Of a DNA stretch of 64,000 nucleotides, positions 22,701-33,692 are shown in pieces. Under the pieces are notes generated by a model. The model saw nothing but the letters and a program-made list of their open reading frames with translations, ran no database searches and was not told the origin of the DNA. The stretch lies in the NCBI RefSeq assembly GCF_030272615.1, contig NC_081412.1, forward strand, positions 693,478,083 to 693,542,082, written 5' to 3'. Positions within the stretch are counted from its first letter, which is position 1. Each line of letters begins with the position of its first letter. The position numbers and the translations under genes were made by a program. This stretch comes from Cryptomeria japonica. Taxonomy: Eukaryota > Streptophyta > Pinopsida > Cupressales > Cupressaceae.

Positions 22701-23393
22701 TTTGCAGATACTATAAATGCCTCACTGCTTCACAATAGTGTGGGAAGGGTCATGGAGATATGGAATGAATTAAGGAGAGATAAGGCCATTTTGACACCCA
22801 TTTTTGACAGATGGAGGCCTAGGGAGCAAGATCTAGAGTTCATGTGTGTATCTTGTGATGAAGCAAGAGCTAACCCCATTATCAAATCCACTTCTGATAT
22901 CACTAAGATCTTATTGCAATTGGCAACAGAAGTGGATAATGTGGAAAGAAGGGTTAAATTATTTAAGAAGGAATACACTGATCAAGTTTGTGAGTTGCTC
23001 CCAGGAATTTTTGCCAATCCGGATCAGTTGAAAGATAAGCAAATATGGCTTAAAGAGATAGAAGTCAAATTGTCAGCAAGGGTAAAGGGAATCATTGATC
23101 TTGATGATACTTCTTTCTTTGTTATAACAATACAGGAAATAGAAAAAATTAAGTCACACTATAGTTTTCTTAATTCAGAAGTCAACAAACTGAGAAATTT
23201 TTGGAAAAGGTTGACTAAAAGTAAAGATGATGTGATTAATTTTTCATGGCCGACAGAAGAGACTTATAATGAGTGGGAAGTTAAATATTCCACCCATGAT
23301 CCGGAGTAGTTGGAGAGCGCCCCTGAAAAGCCAGAAGAGGTTGCAACTGAACAACCTATTGAACAGACTGCAGAGGCTGAAAAGAGCGCATAA
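19753..23393 (+). pseudogene. LTR-encoded protein, 5' copy (unknown function)
   Basis: ATG at 19753 (MAPKREFSSKVNYLERS). A 1-nt deletion near 20033 shifts the frame; from 20016 the frame is continuous to TAA at 23393, apart from TAG at 20451, 22017, 22056 and 23307. The 3' copy has the same four TAGs. Consensus length is about 1210 codons. Regions: a conserved N-terminal domain with FGLNEFTNFLEPINFTQL, VKGMYWALCQVLGEDAEANM, ITFDYASYIADAIHGGL, FGWYSLLMHLFLFKGGDYF and FRVFGFRGTPFLLPYQVP; a basic stretch near 21565-21625 (GKRKVKN ... PKKQRVGKE), a likely bipartite nuclear signal; an acidic stretch; a Pro/Ser-rich segment (22520-22600); and a helical C-terminus (LEFMCVSCDEARANPIIKS, ATEVDNVERRVKLFKKEY). 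No Gag, Pol or envelope motif and no TM segment. I do not recognise the family. Position after the TATA means it would be the first ORF of the genomic RNA if polyadenylation lies downstream. Confidence 0.75.
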
Positions 23394-24329
23394 TTGTTTC
23401 ACGTAAAAATTGTAACCTCATCAATTTTGGAAATAATTGTAACAAACTCTCCTCGAGAAGTCCGAAGCTTTGTGCATCCATGTTGTTATAAATGGATACA
23501 AGGACTAGAGGGAAGGGGATCACAAAATTTTGTAAGAAAACGCTGCAAAAATTTATCTGAGCTTTTCTAAGTCTAATGGAGAATCAGAATTTATTGTAAT
23601 ACTCTTTGAAATGAATATCAATATATAGGCCATCGGTTTTGAGTAAAAGTTATGTGTTGTCTTCACGTTTGTTCACAAATTTATTTACTGTCTTTATTCT
23701 AAATAATCCAGGGTTGTTTAGTTTGAAAGGAATTGTAAAGCAATCTCAGTATAAGTGTTAGTTAGCTTTTCTCTTTAGAAGGGAAATTAAATACGCGGGA
23801 TCACTCATACCAGTAAATTCTTTGGAGGGAACTGTGAATTTTGAGGACCATAGCTTAGTCTAGAATGATTGAATTCTTGTATGTGCCAGGCATATAACAG
23901 GATTAGTGGAAACCAAGCCGACGGGAAGCATAAGGATATATTGTTTCAGAAGTGTTATTTGAATTTAAGTGACTCTGTAACCTTGGATAAGGCACTGGTG
24001 TTAATCGAGGTTGTTTATTGCATACTTTGTTGATCAAAAATGTTGAAGTTAAGTACAGTTTCTATTCATTGTTTTCAATTGATTTCAAGGTGAATGAATC
24101 CACTGGTTTTCTGGACTGGTTTGCTGTCAGTTTATTGTTTAAAAGTGTGAAGTTAATTCACAAAGGTATACCCACCTGGGCTCTAAGGAAGCCCGAAGTG
24201 TAGAAGGTTTAAATCAAACCTTGTCATATGTTGTCTCTGGAATTTCCTTATCTTTGATGTTTTCTCTGCACCCAGTTTAGACCATATTATTTTAAGGACA
24301 TTGAAGGGAATCAAATTTTGAGGACAACA
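23394..24329 (+). other. Non-coding tail of the gypsy 5' LTR
   Basis: No credible gene. An AT-rich stretch at 23600-23630 (atgaatatcaatatata) is the best candidate polyadenylation region; no exact aataaa signal is there. The rest would be U5, ending gaggacaaca. Confidence 0.5.
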
Positions 24330-24333
24330 AAAG

Positions 24334-24351
24334 TGGCGACTCTGCTGGGGA
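24334..24351 (+). other. Gypsy primer-binding site
   Basis: tggcgactctgctgggga, four bases after the LTR end. This type of PBS is known from Ogre/Tat-lineage gypsy elements and is distinct from the Met-type PBS of all the copia elements here. Confidence 0.88.
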
Positions 24352-24526
24352 CCAGTTATAACAAAGATAAAGATATAGATCTGCGCCGAGACTTGTGGAG
24401 AGTATTGTTGTGTTGTGAGTAAGACTGCTTGTTTTTGTTTTTCCCATAGTTTTGTGGGTGGTGACTCTGTTACTATTGAACTAGTCCTTGTGAGAATACG
24501 AATTTTCTAAAAGAAAGACAAGCAAG

Positions 24527-25624
24527 ATGCAAGGAAATAAGAACACAAGATCATTCATGAAGAAACATCCTCGTGAAACCTTGCAAGAAGGTCTGCCAGA
24601 GCAGTCACGAAGAGGCCAGAAGAGATCTGTGATGCATGAGCCATCAAATGCAGCGTGGGTGCAGAAAAGCAACAATACTAGTAAGATGCCTGATCGACCT
24701 GTCTATGCAAAGTCAAATTCATCTTCTAGAGATTCAGAGCATGATATTTTAGGTTTCCATTTAGGATTGTTTGGAGATATTGATGATGCACCTATTTTAA
24801 GTCGAGACCTATCTCATGTTAGTGTTTCTGTAAAAGATAGAACCAGTTCAAATGCAATTAGGCACTCTGTTCCTAGGACGGTAGATGGGAACATTAGTCT
24901 GATTGACATAGATCAAATTAATGCATCAGACTCTGAAGAAAATTATCCTGATGAGGATAAAATGTCTCAAGAGATTGAAGAGTTAAACAAAAGAGTTCAT
25001 CATTTAATATCCCTGAGAGCCCAAAAGAAGGCAAATAAGGAAAACGAAGTTAAAGCCAAAATAATGGAGAGAGATAGGCTTCTTAGATAGATAGCTGATC
25101 TTGAAGTGCTTGCTAAGGAAAAGGAAAAAGGTGATGAGGAAGGCCCAGTGATTAGGGAGATCCTAATCCCTAAAATTAGACCAGCTTCTAAGTTAGTAGC
25201 CTAGCCAAGTAAGGAAGTATCTAATGACTCCTAGCTTCCTAAAGTTAGTTTAGACAAAGGGAAACAGATATGGGTAGATGATGAAGTAGAGTCTAAAACT
25301 GCAGAAGGGATTTCTCATAGGATCCTAGCACATGAGAGAGAGATGGAAAGGATGAGAAAGGAAAAGGAAGACCTCCAAATGGAATTGGAAAAGGCTGAGT
25401 TAGAAGCAGCAAATCAGGAAGTTAAAAGAAAGATAAACTACTTAAAAGCTCCCCCTATTACATTCCCATCGGAAGATCTTAGCAAGCCTAATCCCCAACA
25501 CATCTCTTTTCCTCAGGTCAATACTCAACCTGCAGTACATACTAACATTGCCTCAGCAAGTCAGATACCTTCAAATAAACAGTACACCCAAACATCTCAA
25601 TCTCTAGTCCCAAAACTAAAATGA
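24527..25624 (+). pseudogene. Gypsy ORF1 upstream of gag (coiled coil)
   Basis: About 365 codons in one frame with TAG at 25088, 25202 and 25232, ending in TGA at 25624. Start ATG at 24527 (MQGNKNTRSFMKKHPRE). The first half is polar and basic-to-acidic; two heptad-rich segments follow (SQEIEELNKRVHHLISLRAQ near 24970 and KEKEDLQMELEKAELEAANQ near 25360), then a Pro/Gln-rich tail. The TGA stop overlaps the gag ATG as ATGA. Ogre elements also carry an extra ORF before gag; whether this one is related by descent is unknown. Confidence 0.75.
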
Positions 25625-26736
25625 TCATGGGGAATAATAGTACTGTTTCCCCTTTTCAAAGAAGGCCAATCAATCTAGAACAATATAGGCAATTGTTTTT
25701 TGATGGGATCCCAGGGTATCCAAATCATGTTCCCACTGAGCTAAGAGACAAACTCCATAAGTTTGCTGGGAACAATGCAGTCAGTGCTGAGGAACATCTG
25801 AAATTGTTTGGGGATCCGATAAATGATTATGAGATAGCAGATGAAGATGTCATTATGAAACTATTTGTTCAATCCCTGGTTGATGATGCAAGAGATTGGT
25901 ACAGAGGTCTTCCAGTAGCTAGTATAGGTTCATGGGAAGAGTTCAAAAATTGCTTTCAAGAATAGTACGGTGATAAGACTAATGTGAGTTTCATGCTGAA
26001 TGAGTTCAATAACATTAGAAAATCTGAAAATGAAATAGTCACTGATTTCAATGCTAGATTCCAGAAAGCTATGCATAGATTGTATCAGGTAATGAGGCTA
26101 GATGACAATATGTGCCTTAATACATATTATAATGCATTTGATTCCAAGATGGCTTATATCTTGAGAGATAAGAATCCTCATAACCTGAGGGATGCTTTTA
26201 GAATTGCCATAAATGTAGAAAGTAATAGAAAAACATCTGGAAAATTAGGAAGAAGAACAGATGGTAGATTATGGCATGAAAACAAACAACAACCTAACAA
26301 AGTTGTTAAAGAGGAGGATAAAATAGAAAAACTGGTTACTGCTATGAAAGATTTGACTGCTAAGGTCAACAAAAATGATAAGCCCCACTATAATTGGCAG
26401 GATAGACCTCCTAGATTACATGATATGCCATACAATACAAATTGGAAGGATGGTAAATCCCAAGTTGAGAAGCCTAAAATTGCCCAAAGCCAAGACACAC
26501 TAGATCCTTTGAAAGGGAAAACTGTTAATAATATAGAAAATACTCCTTGGTGTATTGCTTGTGATGGACCACATTCTCCTCATCAGTGTGCAGTGGCTCA
26601 AGCTCTGGAAGAATCTATGAGGCCAGAAGCAGAGCCTGACATTAATATGTTTGAAACCATCATAGAAAGTGATGAGGAATCTATGCAAAGTGAATACAGT
26701 GATGTGCTAGATAATGAAAAGTTAGTGCAAGGATAG
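25621..26736 (+). pseudogene. Gypsy gag
   Basis: ATG at 25621 lies inside the ORF1 stop (ATGA). This is a retrotransposon gag domain: LRDKLHKFAGNNAVSAEEHL, VIMKLFVQSLVDDARDWYRG, SWEEFKNCFQE-stop-YGDKT (TAG 25963), FNARFQKAMHRLYQVM. A zinc-binding motif CIACDGPHSPHQC lies near 26550; its spacing (C-x2-C-x3-H-x4-C) differs slightly from the standard knuckle. The TAG at 26734 separates gag from the protease region in the same frame; because the frame is shared, it could be decay or a readthrough point. Confidence 0.88.
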
Positions 26737-27894
26737 TTAGCCTTAAGTTGGCATCCTACCTTGAATGTGGTAACAATTGAAGATGAAGAAGTTCATCTTA
26801 GGAGGCCTAGTGAGGAAGAAGTTAAAAATCTCACTAAGGCTGCAATTGCTGAAGCAAAACATAACTACAATCTGAGAAGCACCAAGAGAGACACTGATCA
26901 AGGTGAGCTTGGTTCTATGTTTGTAAAAGAAGTCACAAAGAAAGGGGCATCAAGCAGTGTTATTGCTATTCTTAAAGCCAGTCAAGAAAAAGAGGAACAA
27001 GTTAAGGACTTACCTAAAAGCATAGATGACCAAAATGCTAGTGATGTGCAAAAGGCAGAAATGGAGAAGAAGGCCAGTCAATTCAAAATAGAAAAGGTTA
27101 AGGTTAATACTGGAAAATGTAATAATTCTGCATTTGATATGGCCCAAGCTTTAACTCAAATGAAAGTCACTGTTCCATTAATAGAATTGCTAAAGATTAA
27201 AGAACATAAGGATGCAGCTTTGTCTTTATTCTCTAGTACATCTGATAATGACTTAGTATTACCCACTGGTTCGGATAAAGTTGGAAAGGATCAAGAGTTC
27301 CAATTCCCAGAGGTATATGTTGGAACCACTATTACTCAGGAGCCTTCTCAGGTGGATCCCATCTATGTTACTTTTCTAGTCAATAACCGGTTAATTAAAA
27401 ACTGCATGATAGATTCAGGGGCAGCTGCTAATGTAATGCCCTATGGTGTTATGAAAGAATTGGGATTGTCAGTAACTACTGTGTATGGGAAATGTTATGC
27501 CATGGATAACAGAGAAGTGCCTGTGATAGGTACAATGAAAGATGTAGAAGTAAAAATAGCTGCATTTCCTGAAGCTACTTATAAAATGGATGTTATTGTC
27601 ACTGATACTAAACCCCATTATGGCATGTTGCTTTCTAGGCAGTGGGCAGCAGCAGTGGGGGGAAATGTTCAACTAGACTTGTCTTATGCTACTATTCCTA
27701 TTGGTGGCAATCAGGTCAAACTATACAGGGAGCCACGAGCCCCTAAGGTAATTGAAAAGGTGGACCCTAGTATGCTTAATTGTATGATTGATGTGGATTT
27801 AGATAACTTCAGACTTCAGCCAGTATCACCTCAGTTGAAGAACACTGACCCAATTGTAGTCGAGCTACAAGCACAGCAGTATGGGTTGTGGTAG
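26737..27894 (+). pseudogene. Gypsy aspartic protease region
   Basis: Same frame as gag. A lysine-rich spacer (26760-27300) is followed by a retropepsin: VDPIYVTFLVNNRLIKNCMI, the active-site DSGAAANVMPY (Asp near 27413) and the late hydrophobic HYGMLLSRQWAAAVGG (about 27616) that packs on the active site. Ends at TAG 27892-27894, after which the next domain continues in frame. Confidence 0.9.
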
Positions 27895-28270
27895 ATGTAC
27901 TTTGATGGAGCTTGTTCCAAAGAAGGATCTGGAGCAGGGGTTCTTTTTGTATCCCCATCAGGTATAACCTTTAAATATTCATTCTTATTGGCATTCCAGT
28001 GCACAAATAATACTGCAGAGTATGAGGCCCTGTTATTAGGACTTGAGGTTGCAAAAAAGCATGGAATCCGACTGTTGAAAGTGATGGGCGATTCAGAGCT
28101 GGTTGTCTCTCAGGTAAGATCTAAATATGCATCCAAGAATGATAAATTGAAGCAATACAAGCATGCTGTTTGGGATGTTATTGAATATTTTGATGCCTTT
28201 TCTATCAATTGGATAGAGCGAACAAAAAATATTATGGCAGATTTCCTAGCTAATGTTGCTTTAAAAAATG
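27895..28270 (+). pseudogene. Archaeal-type RNase H (aRNH) domain upstream of RT
   Basis: MYFDGACSKEGSGAGVLFVS (first Asp), NNTAEYEALLLGLEVAKKHG (Glu), LKVMGDSELVVSQV (Asp) and a final NIMADFLANVA (Asp) give the full catalytic set of type-I RNase H of the archaeal/plant kind. Domains like this are known in plant Tat-lineage gypsy elements as a second RNase H. Here it lies between protease and RT, not after the native RNase H. In frame with gag and pol across TAG 27892. Confidence 0.9.
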
Positions 28271-30110
28271 ATGATGCAACACTAACTGGTATTTCCACTA
28301 TGGAAATAAAAGCTAGGCCCGCTATCCCTGATAATGTATATAATTGGCAAGTTTTTGCTGATGATGAAGATATTCTTAGGTTCATCCAATGTGTTGATGA
28401 TTATGATGGACAAAAAATTGATTGCAATGCATTGGTAGAAGTGGTGGATGATAGAGAGACAGTGTTTGGAAATGATATTGTCCAGTTGGAAACTAACGAG
28501 ATACCTAAAGGGTTGGTGGAGTTAGAAAGTATGTTTAGTTATAATGACAGTCATTTACACCAGCAATCTACCACCAAGTTAGAAGAATTGGAGGAGGTCA
28601 ACCTGGGGACAGAATCATCCCCCAAGTTGGTATATATTGGAAAGAAGTTACCCCCCCATGTTAGAACTAATCTTATCAATTTATTGAAAAGGTATAAGCA
28701 TGTCTTTGCTTGGTCTTATGAAGACCTAAAGGCGTATAGACAAGATCTTTTTCAGCATGAAGTTCCTTTATTTCTAGATGCTAAGCCATTCAGACAGAAA
28801 CAGAGACCTATTAACCCCTTATTAGAAACAAAAATGCAACAAGAGTTGACAAAATTGAGAGAAGGGGGAATTATTAAACCAATAAGGCATTCTTCATGGG
28901 TCTCTAATTTGGTCCCAGTAAGGAAGAAGAATGGAGATATCAGATTGTGTGTGGATTTTAGGAATCTGAATGTTGCTTCCCTAAAAGATAATTATTCATC
29001 CCCAAACATGGAAGCAATGCTACAAAGAGTGACAGGTTGTGATCTTTTATCCATGATGGATGGTTTCTCGGGATACAATCAAGTGCTTGTAAAGGAGTCT
29101 GAATAGTTTAAAACAGCTTTCACTACTCCATGGGGAACCTATGTATATGTGAGGATGCCATTTGGATTAAAAAATGCAGGAGCTACATTTCAGAGAGCTA
29201 TGGATGTGGCTTTTAAGGAATTCATAAATATCATTATGGTGGTTTACCAAGATGATTTAACTTGTTTCTCAAAGAGAGCTGATGATCATTGTGGACATCT
29301 AGAGAAGGTGTTCGATAAAGCCTTGGAATTTGGTGTATCACTGAATCCCAAGAAATGTCATTTTGGGGTCACTGAAGGAAAGTTATTGGGACACATAGTT
29401 TCCAAGGAAGGGATAAGAATAGACCCTGAAAGAATTGAAGCAATTAACAGAGTCTCTGAACCTAAAAATGTGAAAGGTATTCAATCCTTTTTAGGCAAAG
29501 TGAATTTTGTCAGGAGATTCATTGCAAACTTTGCCGAGATAGTGAAGCCTATTGTCAAGTTGCTCAAGAAGGACACAAAGTTTTGTTGGGATCAAGAAGC
29601 TTCAAAAGCTTTTGATGAGATTAAGAAGGCAATCCAAGAAGCACCAGTGTTGAAATCTCCAGACTATAGTAAGCCTTTTTCTCTGTTTTCTTTTTCTTCA
29701 TATCACACGGTGGCTGCAATATTATTACAAAAAGACAATGAAGGATATGAACATCCCATAGCCTTCTATAGTAAATCTTTGCAGGCGGCAGAACTGAAAT
29801 ATGAAATCATGGAGAAACAAGCTTATGCCCTAGTTAAAGCTGTTAAAGCTTTTAGGCCATATCTGGTGAATGCAAACGTCATTGCTTATGTTCCACATGC
29901 TGATGTTAAAGATATTTTGTCTCAGTCTGAAGTTACTGGGAAGAGGTGTAGATGGATCAATAGAATTCAAGAGTTCAATTTGGAGATAAAGATTACTAAA
30001 TTAGTGAGAGGGTTAGGTTTGGCTAAGCTCATGACTGAGTCAAATCTCATGAATGTAGAAATACACAATGTTGAGGTTAAAGATGTTTCGGTTACTAGTA
30101 TTAAGAGACA
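28271..30110 (+). pseudogene. Gypsy reverse transcriptase and native RNase H
   Basis: After an acidic linker the Ty3 RT starts near 28650: KQRPINPLLETKMQQELTKL, WVSNLVPVRKKNGDIRLCVD, LLSMMDGFSGYNQ (motif A Asp), TAG at 29104, then FKTAFTTPWG, MPFGLKNAGATFQRAM and the active site VYQDDL at about 29242 (two Asp retained). The native RNase H (about 29670-30050) reads FSLFSFSSYHTVAAILLQ where TDAS is expected, and YVPHADVKDIL where TDH is expected, so two catalytic Asp positions are gone; ELKYEIMEKQAYALV keeps the Glu. This fits take-over of cleavage by the upstream RNase H. Confidence 0.92.
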
Positions 30111-31371
30111 ACCTTGGTACATAGAGATAATCCAAGTATTGAAAGGTAACATACTCCCAGAAGAAATGACACAGAATCAGAAGAGAACTTTGAAGCTTAA
30201 GTCCCAAAAGTATGTGCTCATTCAGGGTGATCTTTTCTGGAGAAAGAAAGATGGAGAGTTACTAATGTGTTTGGATGAATTTCAAGCCAAACAGGTGTTA
30301 ATTGAAATGCATGATGGAGTATGTGGAGGCCACTGTTCTGCTAAGACTACTGCTGGTAAGATAATACGGGCTGGGTATTATTGGCCTACCTTATTTAAAG
30401 ATACCCATGCATATGTTCGAAGATGTGATCCATGTCAAAGATTTTCTTCTAAGCTCAAGTATGAAGGAGCCTTACCCCTAAATCCAGTCTCTGTAGAAGC
30501 TCCTTTTGTCCAATGGGGCATTGATTTTATTGGAGAGATTGTTGAAAAGTCAGGAAGAGGTCATGGATGGATTATAGTGGCCACTGATTATTTTACCAAA
30601 TGGATAGAAGCCATCCCTACAAAAAGAGCTACTAGTAAAATTGTCATTGATTTCCTGATGGATAGTATTGTGACTAGATTTGGAACACCTGCGAAATTGG
30701 TAATGGATAATGCTATGTGTTTTAGATCAGAAGAATTTGTAGGTTTTTGCAATAATCACGATATACTCATGTCCTACTCATCACCTTATCACCCTCAGGG
30801 GAATGGACAGGCAGAATCCAGCAACAAAAGCTTGTTAAATATCATCAAGAAAATCTTAGAAGAAAACAAGAGGTCTTGGGATCAAAAGTTGAAGTTAGCC
30901 TTGTGGGCAGATAGGATAACAGTTAAAAAATCCATTGGAATGTCACCTTTTGAGTTGGTCTATGGTACCCAAGCCAGATTACCGGTAAATAACCTTCTTC
31001 CAGTGTATAAGTTTTTGCTGGATGAGGACATGAAAATATTTGAACCGATGGAAAATAGAATGATCCAAATTGTAGAAATGGAGGAGCTTAGGACTTCTGC
31101 CCATAAAAAAAATTAGAAGATCCAGTTGCAGTCAAAGTATCTTTTTGATAAAAGGACATCATTAAGGAAGTTTCAAGTTGATGACATGGTTCTTCAGTGG
31201 AATGCAAAATGACAAGATAAAGGAAAGCATAAAAAATTTGAATCACTATGGATTGGCCCTTTTATAGTTTGTGACTTGAATGGTAAGGATTCATATTTTT
31301 TGAAGAATATAAATGATGAAATGCAGGAATTTCCAGTGCATGGGCAATTCCTGAAGCATTATTTCTCTTAA
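30111..31371 (+). pseudogene. Gypsy integrase
   Basis: HHCC finger (EMHDGVCGGHCSAKTT ... RRCDPCQRF, 30303-30440), core DDE residues in GIDFIGEIV (about 30520), KLVMDNAMCF (about 30697) and QGNGQAESSNKS (about 30798). A C-terminal barrel-like part (FQVDDMVLQWNAK ... FESLWIGPFIVCDLNGKDSY) follows, with TAG at 31114 and TGA at about 31210, the latter a CGA-to-TGA change in AK(R)QDKGKHKKFE. Ends HYFS-TAA at 31371. No chromodomain seen. Confidence 0.92.
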
Positions 31372-31518
31372 TGTCCATGCACGGTGGGTCCTTTGTTTGT
31401 ATATATTTTATTTTCTTTCCTGCTTTCCTAGTTTTGGTCTGTGTTTTGGTCTATTTCTCCAGAGTTTCTGAGTTTTCTTGTGTTGATCTCGCAATCAACC
31501 ATCCCTAGTCAAAGCCGT
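31372..31518 (+). other. Gypsy 3' untranslated spacer without a visible PPT
   Basis: 147 bp between the pol stop and the 3' LTR. It is T- and pyrimidine-rich; the 20 bases before the LTR (atccctagtcaaagccgt region) contain no purine run. Confidence 0.7.
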
Positions 31519-31820
31519 TGTTATCACTGTTTTAAAATTAGGTTCTTCTTTCCCCATAATTGGCTGTGGTACCTTGAAAATTTTCGAATAGGGTGTAGTC
31601 CCAAGTGCTTCAGCTTTATTTTAAACCCTCTGGTTTCTATTTTATTGTTACTTTATTTCACTTAGGTCATGGGTCATGGGGTCGTGGGAAGTGTCCCCCC
31701 CTTGTTATTAACCTAGGCGGTTACGTTGATTATTTGAAAAATTTTTGCCTTATATTATTTCGTTCTAAAGTGTCGGGCCCAGTAAACGTCGATCAATTTG
31801 GGAAAGGATCCGATGGTTGG

Positions 31821-33118
31821 CGCTATTTTGCAAGGGTAAAATGCTTCCCCTTTAAAGCCGCGAAATACCGAGAATGAATGTTAGCCATCCATGTGTCATG
31901 ACGGAGGAAGTAAAGGATGTGGCTGTCAAAGAAAGTGGGGCCCCCGTGGTTTTTTTCTGGCGTATTAAAAGGTAACACGTGGCACAAGTCACCACAGTCA
32001 GCAGGTCAGGATTAAAGGTTCAAAAGTGGGCCCCAAAGATGAGTCAGGCCGCAGGTGGAGATGACCTAGCAGGGACAGCTCTTAACAATTTATTGAGACC
32101 TCGTGGCTCCTTCCAGCAAATGACAGAATGACAAGTCAGATCCGAAAGTGACAAGGCGCCAGGTGTCCATGATGTGTCCGTGGGCCCACCATGTCTGAGA
32201 GCCTTTTCGAAGGGTTTAAATGCTGATCAATTTGAAATATGATCTAACGGCCCGCGCTATTTCGCAAAGGTAAAGTGCTCACTTCTTAAGGCCGCGAAAT
32301 AGCGAAAATGAACAAGGACCGTCCACGTGTCTTGATGATACGCGGTCCAAAAGGAAACTGTGGGTCCCTATGGTTCCTGCTTGAAAAATGAGAAATCGAC
32401 AAATCAGATCCGAAAGTGACAAGGCACCAGGTGTCCATGATGTGTCCGTGGGCCCACCATGTTTGAGAGCCTTTTCGAAGGGTTTAAATGCTGATCAATT
32501 TGAAATATGATCTAACAGCCTGCACTATTTTGCAAAGGTAAAGTGCTCACTTCTTAAGGCCGCGAAATAGCGAAAATGAACAAGGACAATCCACGTGTCT
32601 TGATGATACGCGGTCTAAAAGGAAACTGTGGGTCCCTATGGTTCCTGCTTGACAAATGAGAAATCGACAAGTCAGATCCGAAAGTGACAAGGCGCCATAT
32701 GTCCGTGATGTGTCCGTGGGCCCACCATTTCTGAGAGCCTTTTCGAAGAGTTAAATACCGATCGACTGCAGAGATGATCTGACAGTCGGCGCTATTTCGC
32801 AAGGGTAAAGTGCTCACCCTTTAAGGCCGCGAAATAGCGAGAATGAGTGTCAGCCGTCCATGTGTCTTGATGATGACGTGGGAGATAGACCTATTGAAAG
32901 GAAAGTGGAGCCCCCATGGTTCTCCTTCCAGCAAATGACAGAGTGACAAATCAGCGCAGTAGGTGACTAGGTGCCAGGTGTTAGTGACGACTCAGCGGGC
33001 CCACCATTTCTGAGAACCTTTTCAAAGGATTAATTAGTGATCAACTTAAAGGATGATCCAATGACCCGTGCTATTTCACAAGGGTAAAGTTCTCACCCTT
33101 TAAGCCCGCGAAATAGCG
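31821..33118 (+). promoter_or_regulatory. Hairpin/G-box array in U3 of the 3' gypsy LTR (5 units)
   Basis: Inverted 11-bp arms at 31821-31870, 32255-32304, 32523-32572, 32790-32839 and 33069-33118. Spacing is 434, 268, 267 and 279 bp, the same as in the 5' LTR except for one added unit. G-boxes (cacgtg) at 32324 and 32592. Arm changes are mostly C/T or G/A. Confidence 0.85.
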
Positions 33119-33692
33119 AGAGTTAATGAGGGTCGTCCACATGTCATGATGATGACATGGCCAAAAGGGAAAAATGTGGGCCCGTCACAGTACAAAGGGA
33201 GGCATTCGGCCAATATCAAAACGGAATGCGAAGGGATTTTCTAAGCCAATGGTCGGATGCCGCGTGATATTATGTAGCCAATAGAATAACGGGACCCAGA
33301 CTAAAGAGAAAGCCATCAAAATGAAATTAACAGTGAGACACTTGCAGGAAGGTTGCGACCCGTTGGAGCTAAAATATGAATTCTCGTATGAATTCAATTT
33401 TAAAAGGACGGCCGAAGAATGTGGAATCAATGTCATAGTTAAGGCCCAGAGTACAAGCATTTGATTTCCTAACAACCAAGTAAGGATATCTTTTAAAAGA
33501 TTTTTGCAGAAGAGCAGACGTAGAGTTATCCTTTTCTAAAACAGAGCAAGCGGTTCAGTTGCAGAGAAATTTCCTTCAAGCAAGCATCAGGTTCTCTCAT
33601 GTTTTTGAAGCAATTCTTGTGTGGCTTTTAGATAAAATCATTCTCGTATTGCAGGATTGTTTAAGAGTGTATTCATTTTCTTGTATTTTCCA

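Larger units (their letters stand above)
17847..24329 (+). repeat. Gypsy 5' LTR (6483 bp) with a gene-like unit inside
   Basis: TGTTATCACTG ... GAGGACAACA. From left to right: about 300 bp of U3, a four-unit hairpin array (18149-19178), TATA box (19251), short leader ORF (19381), putative leader intron (19540-19714), long ORF (19753-23393) and 936 bp of non-coding tail. LTRs of most plant elements are 0.2-2 kb and non-coding; 5-6 kb LTRs are known in Ogre, but a long ORF in the LTR is not something I know as usual. Confidence 0.93.

Noticed and set aside
19753-23393. Non-standard genetic code with UAG as an amino acid
   Set aside because: All elements here decay by C-to-T, TGA from CGA also occurs, and copy-specific TAGs arose from CAG or TGG; decay is the simpler explanation, though the four shared TAGs stay open.
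23700-24320. Short ORF (24018-24203) in the LTR tail as a gene
   Set aside because: Interrupted in the matching part of the 3' LTR by TAG; AT-rich U5-like sequence.
31441-31877. ORFs at the start of the gypsy LTRs (also 17643-18196)
   Set aside because: They run across the LTR border or through U3 and are not kept intact in both copies.
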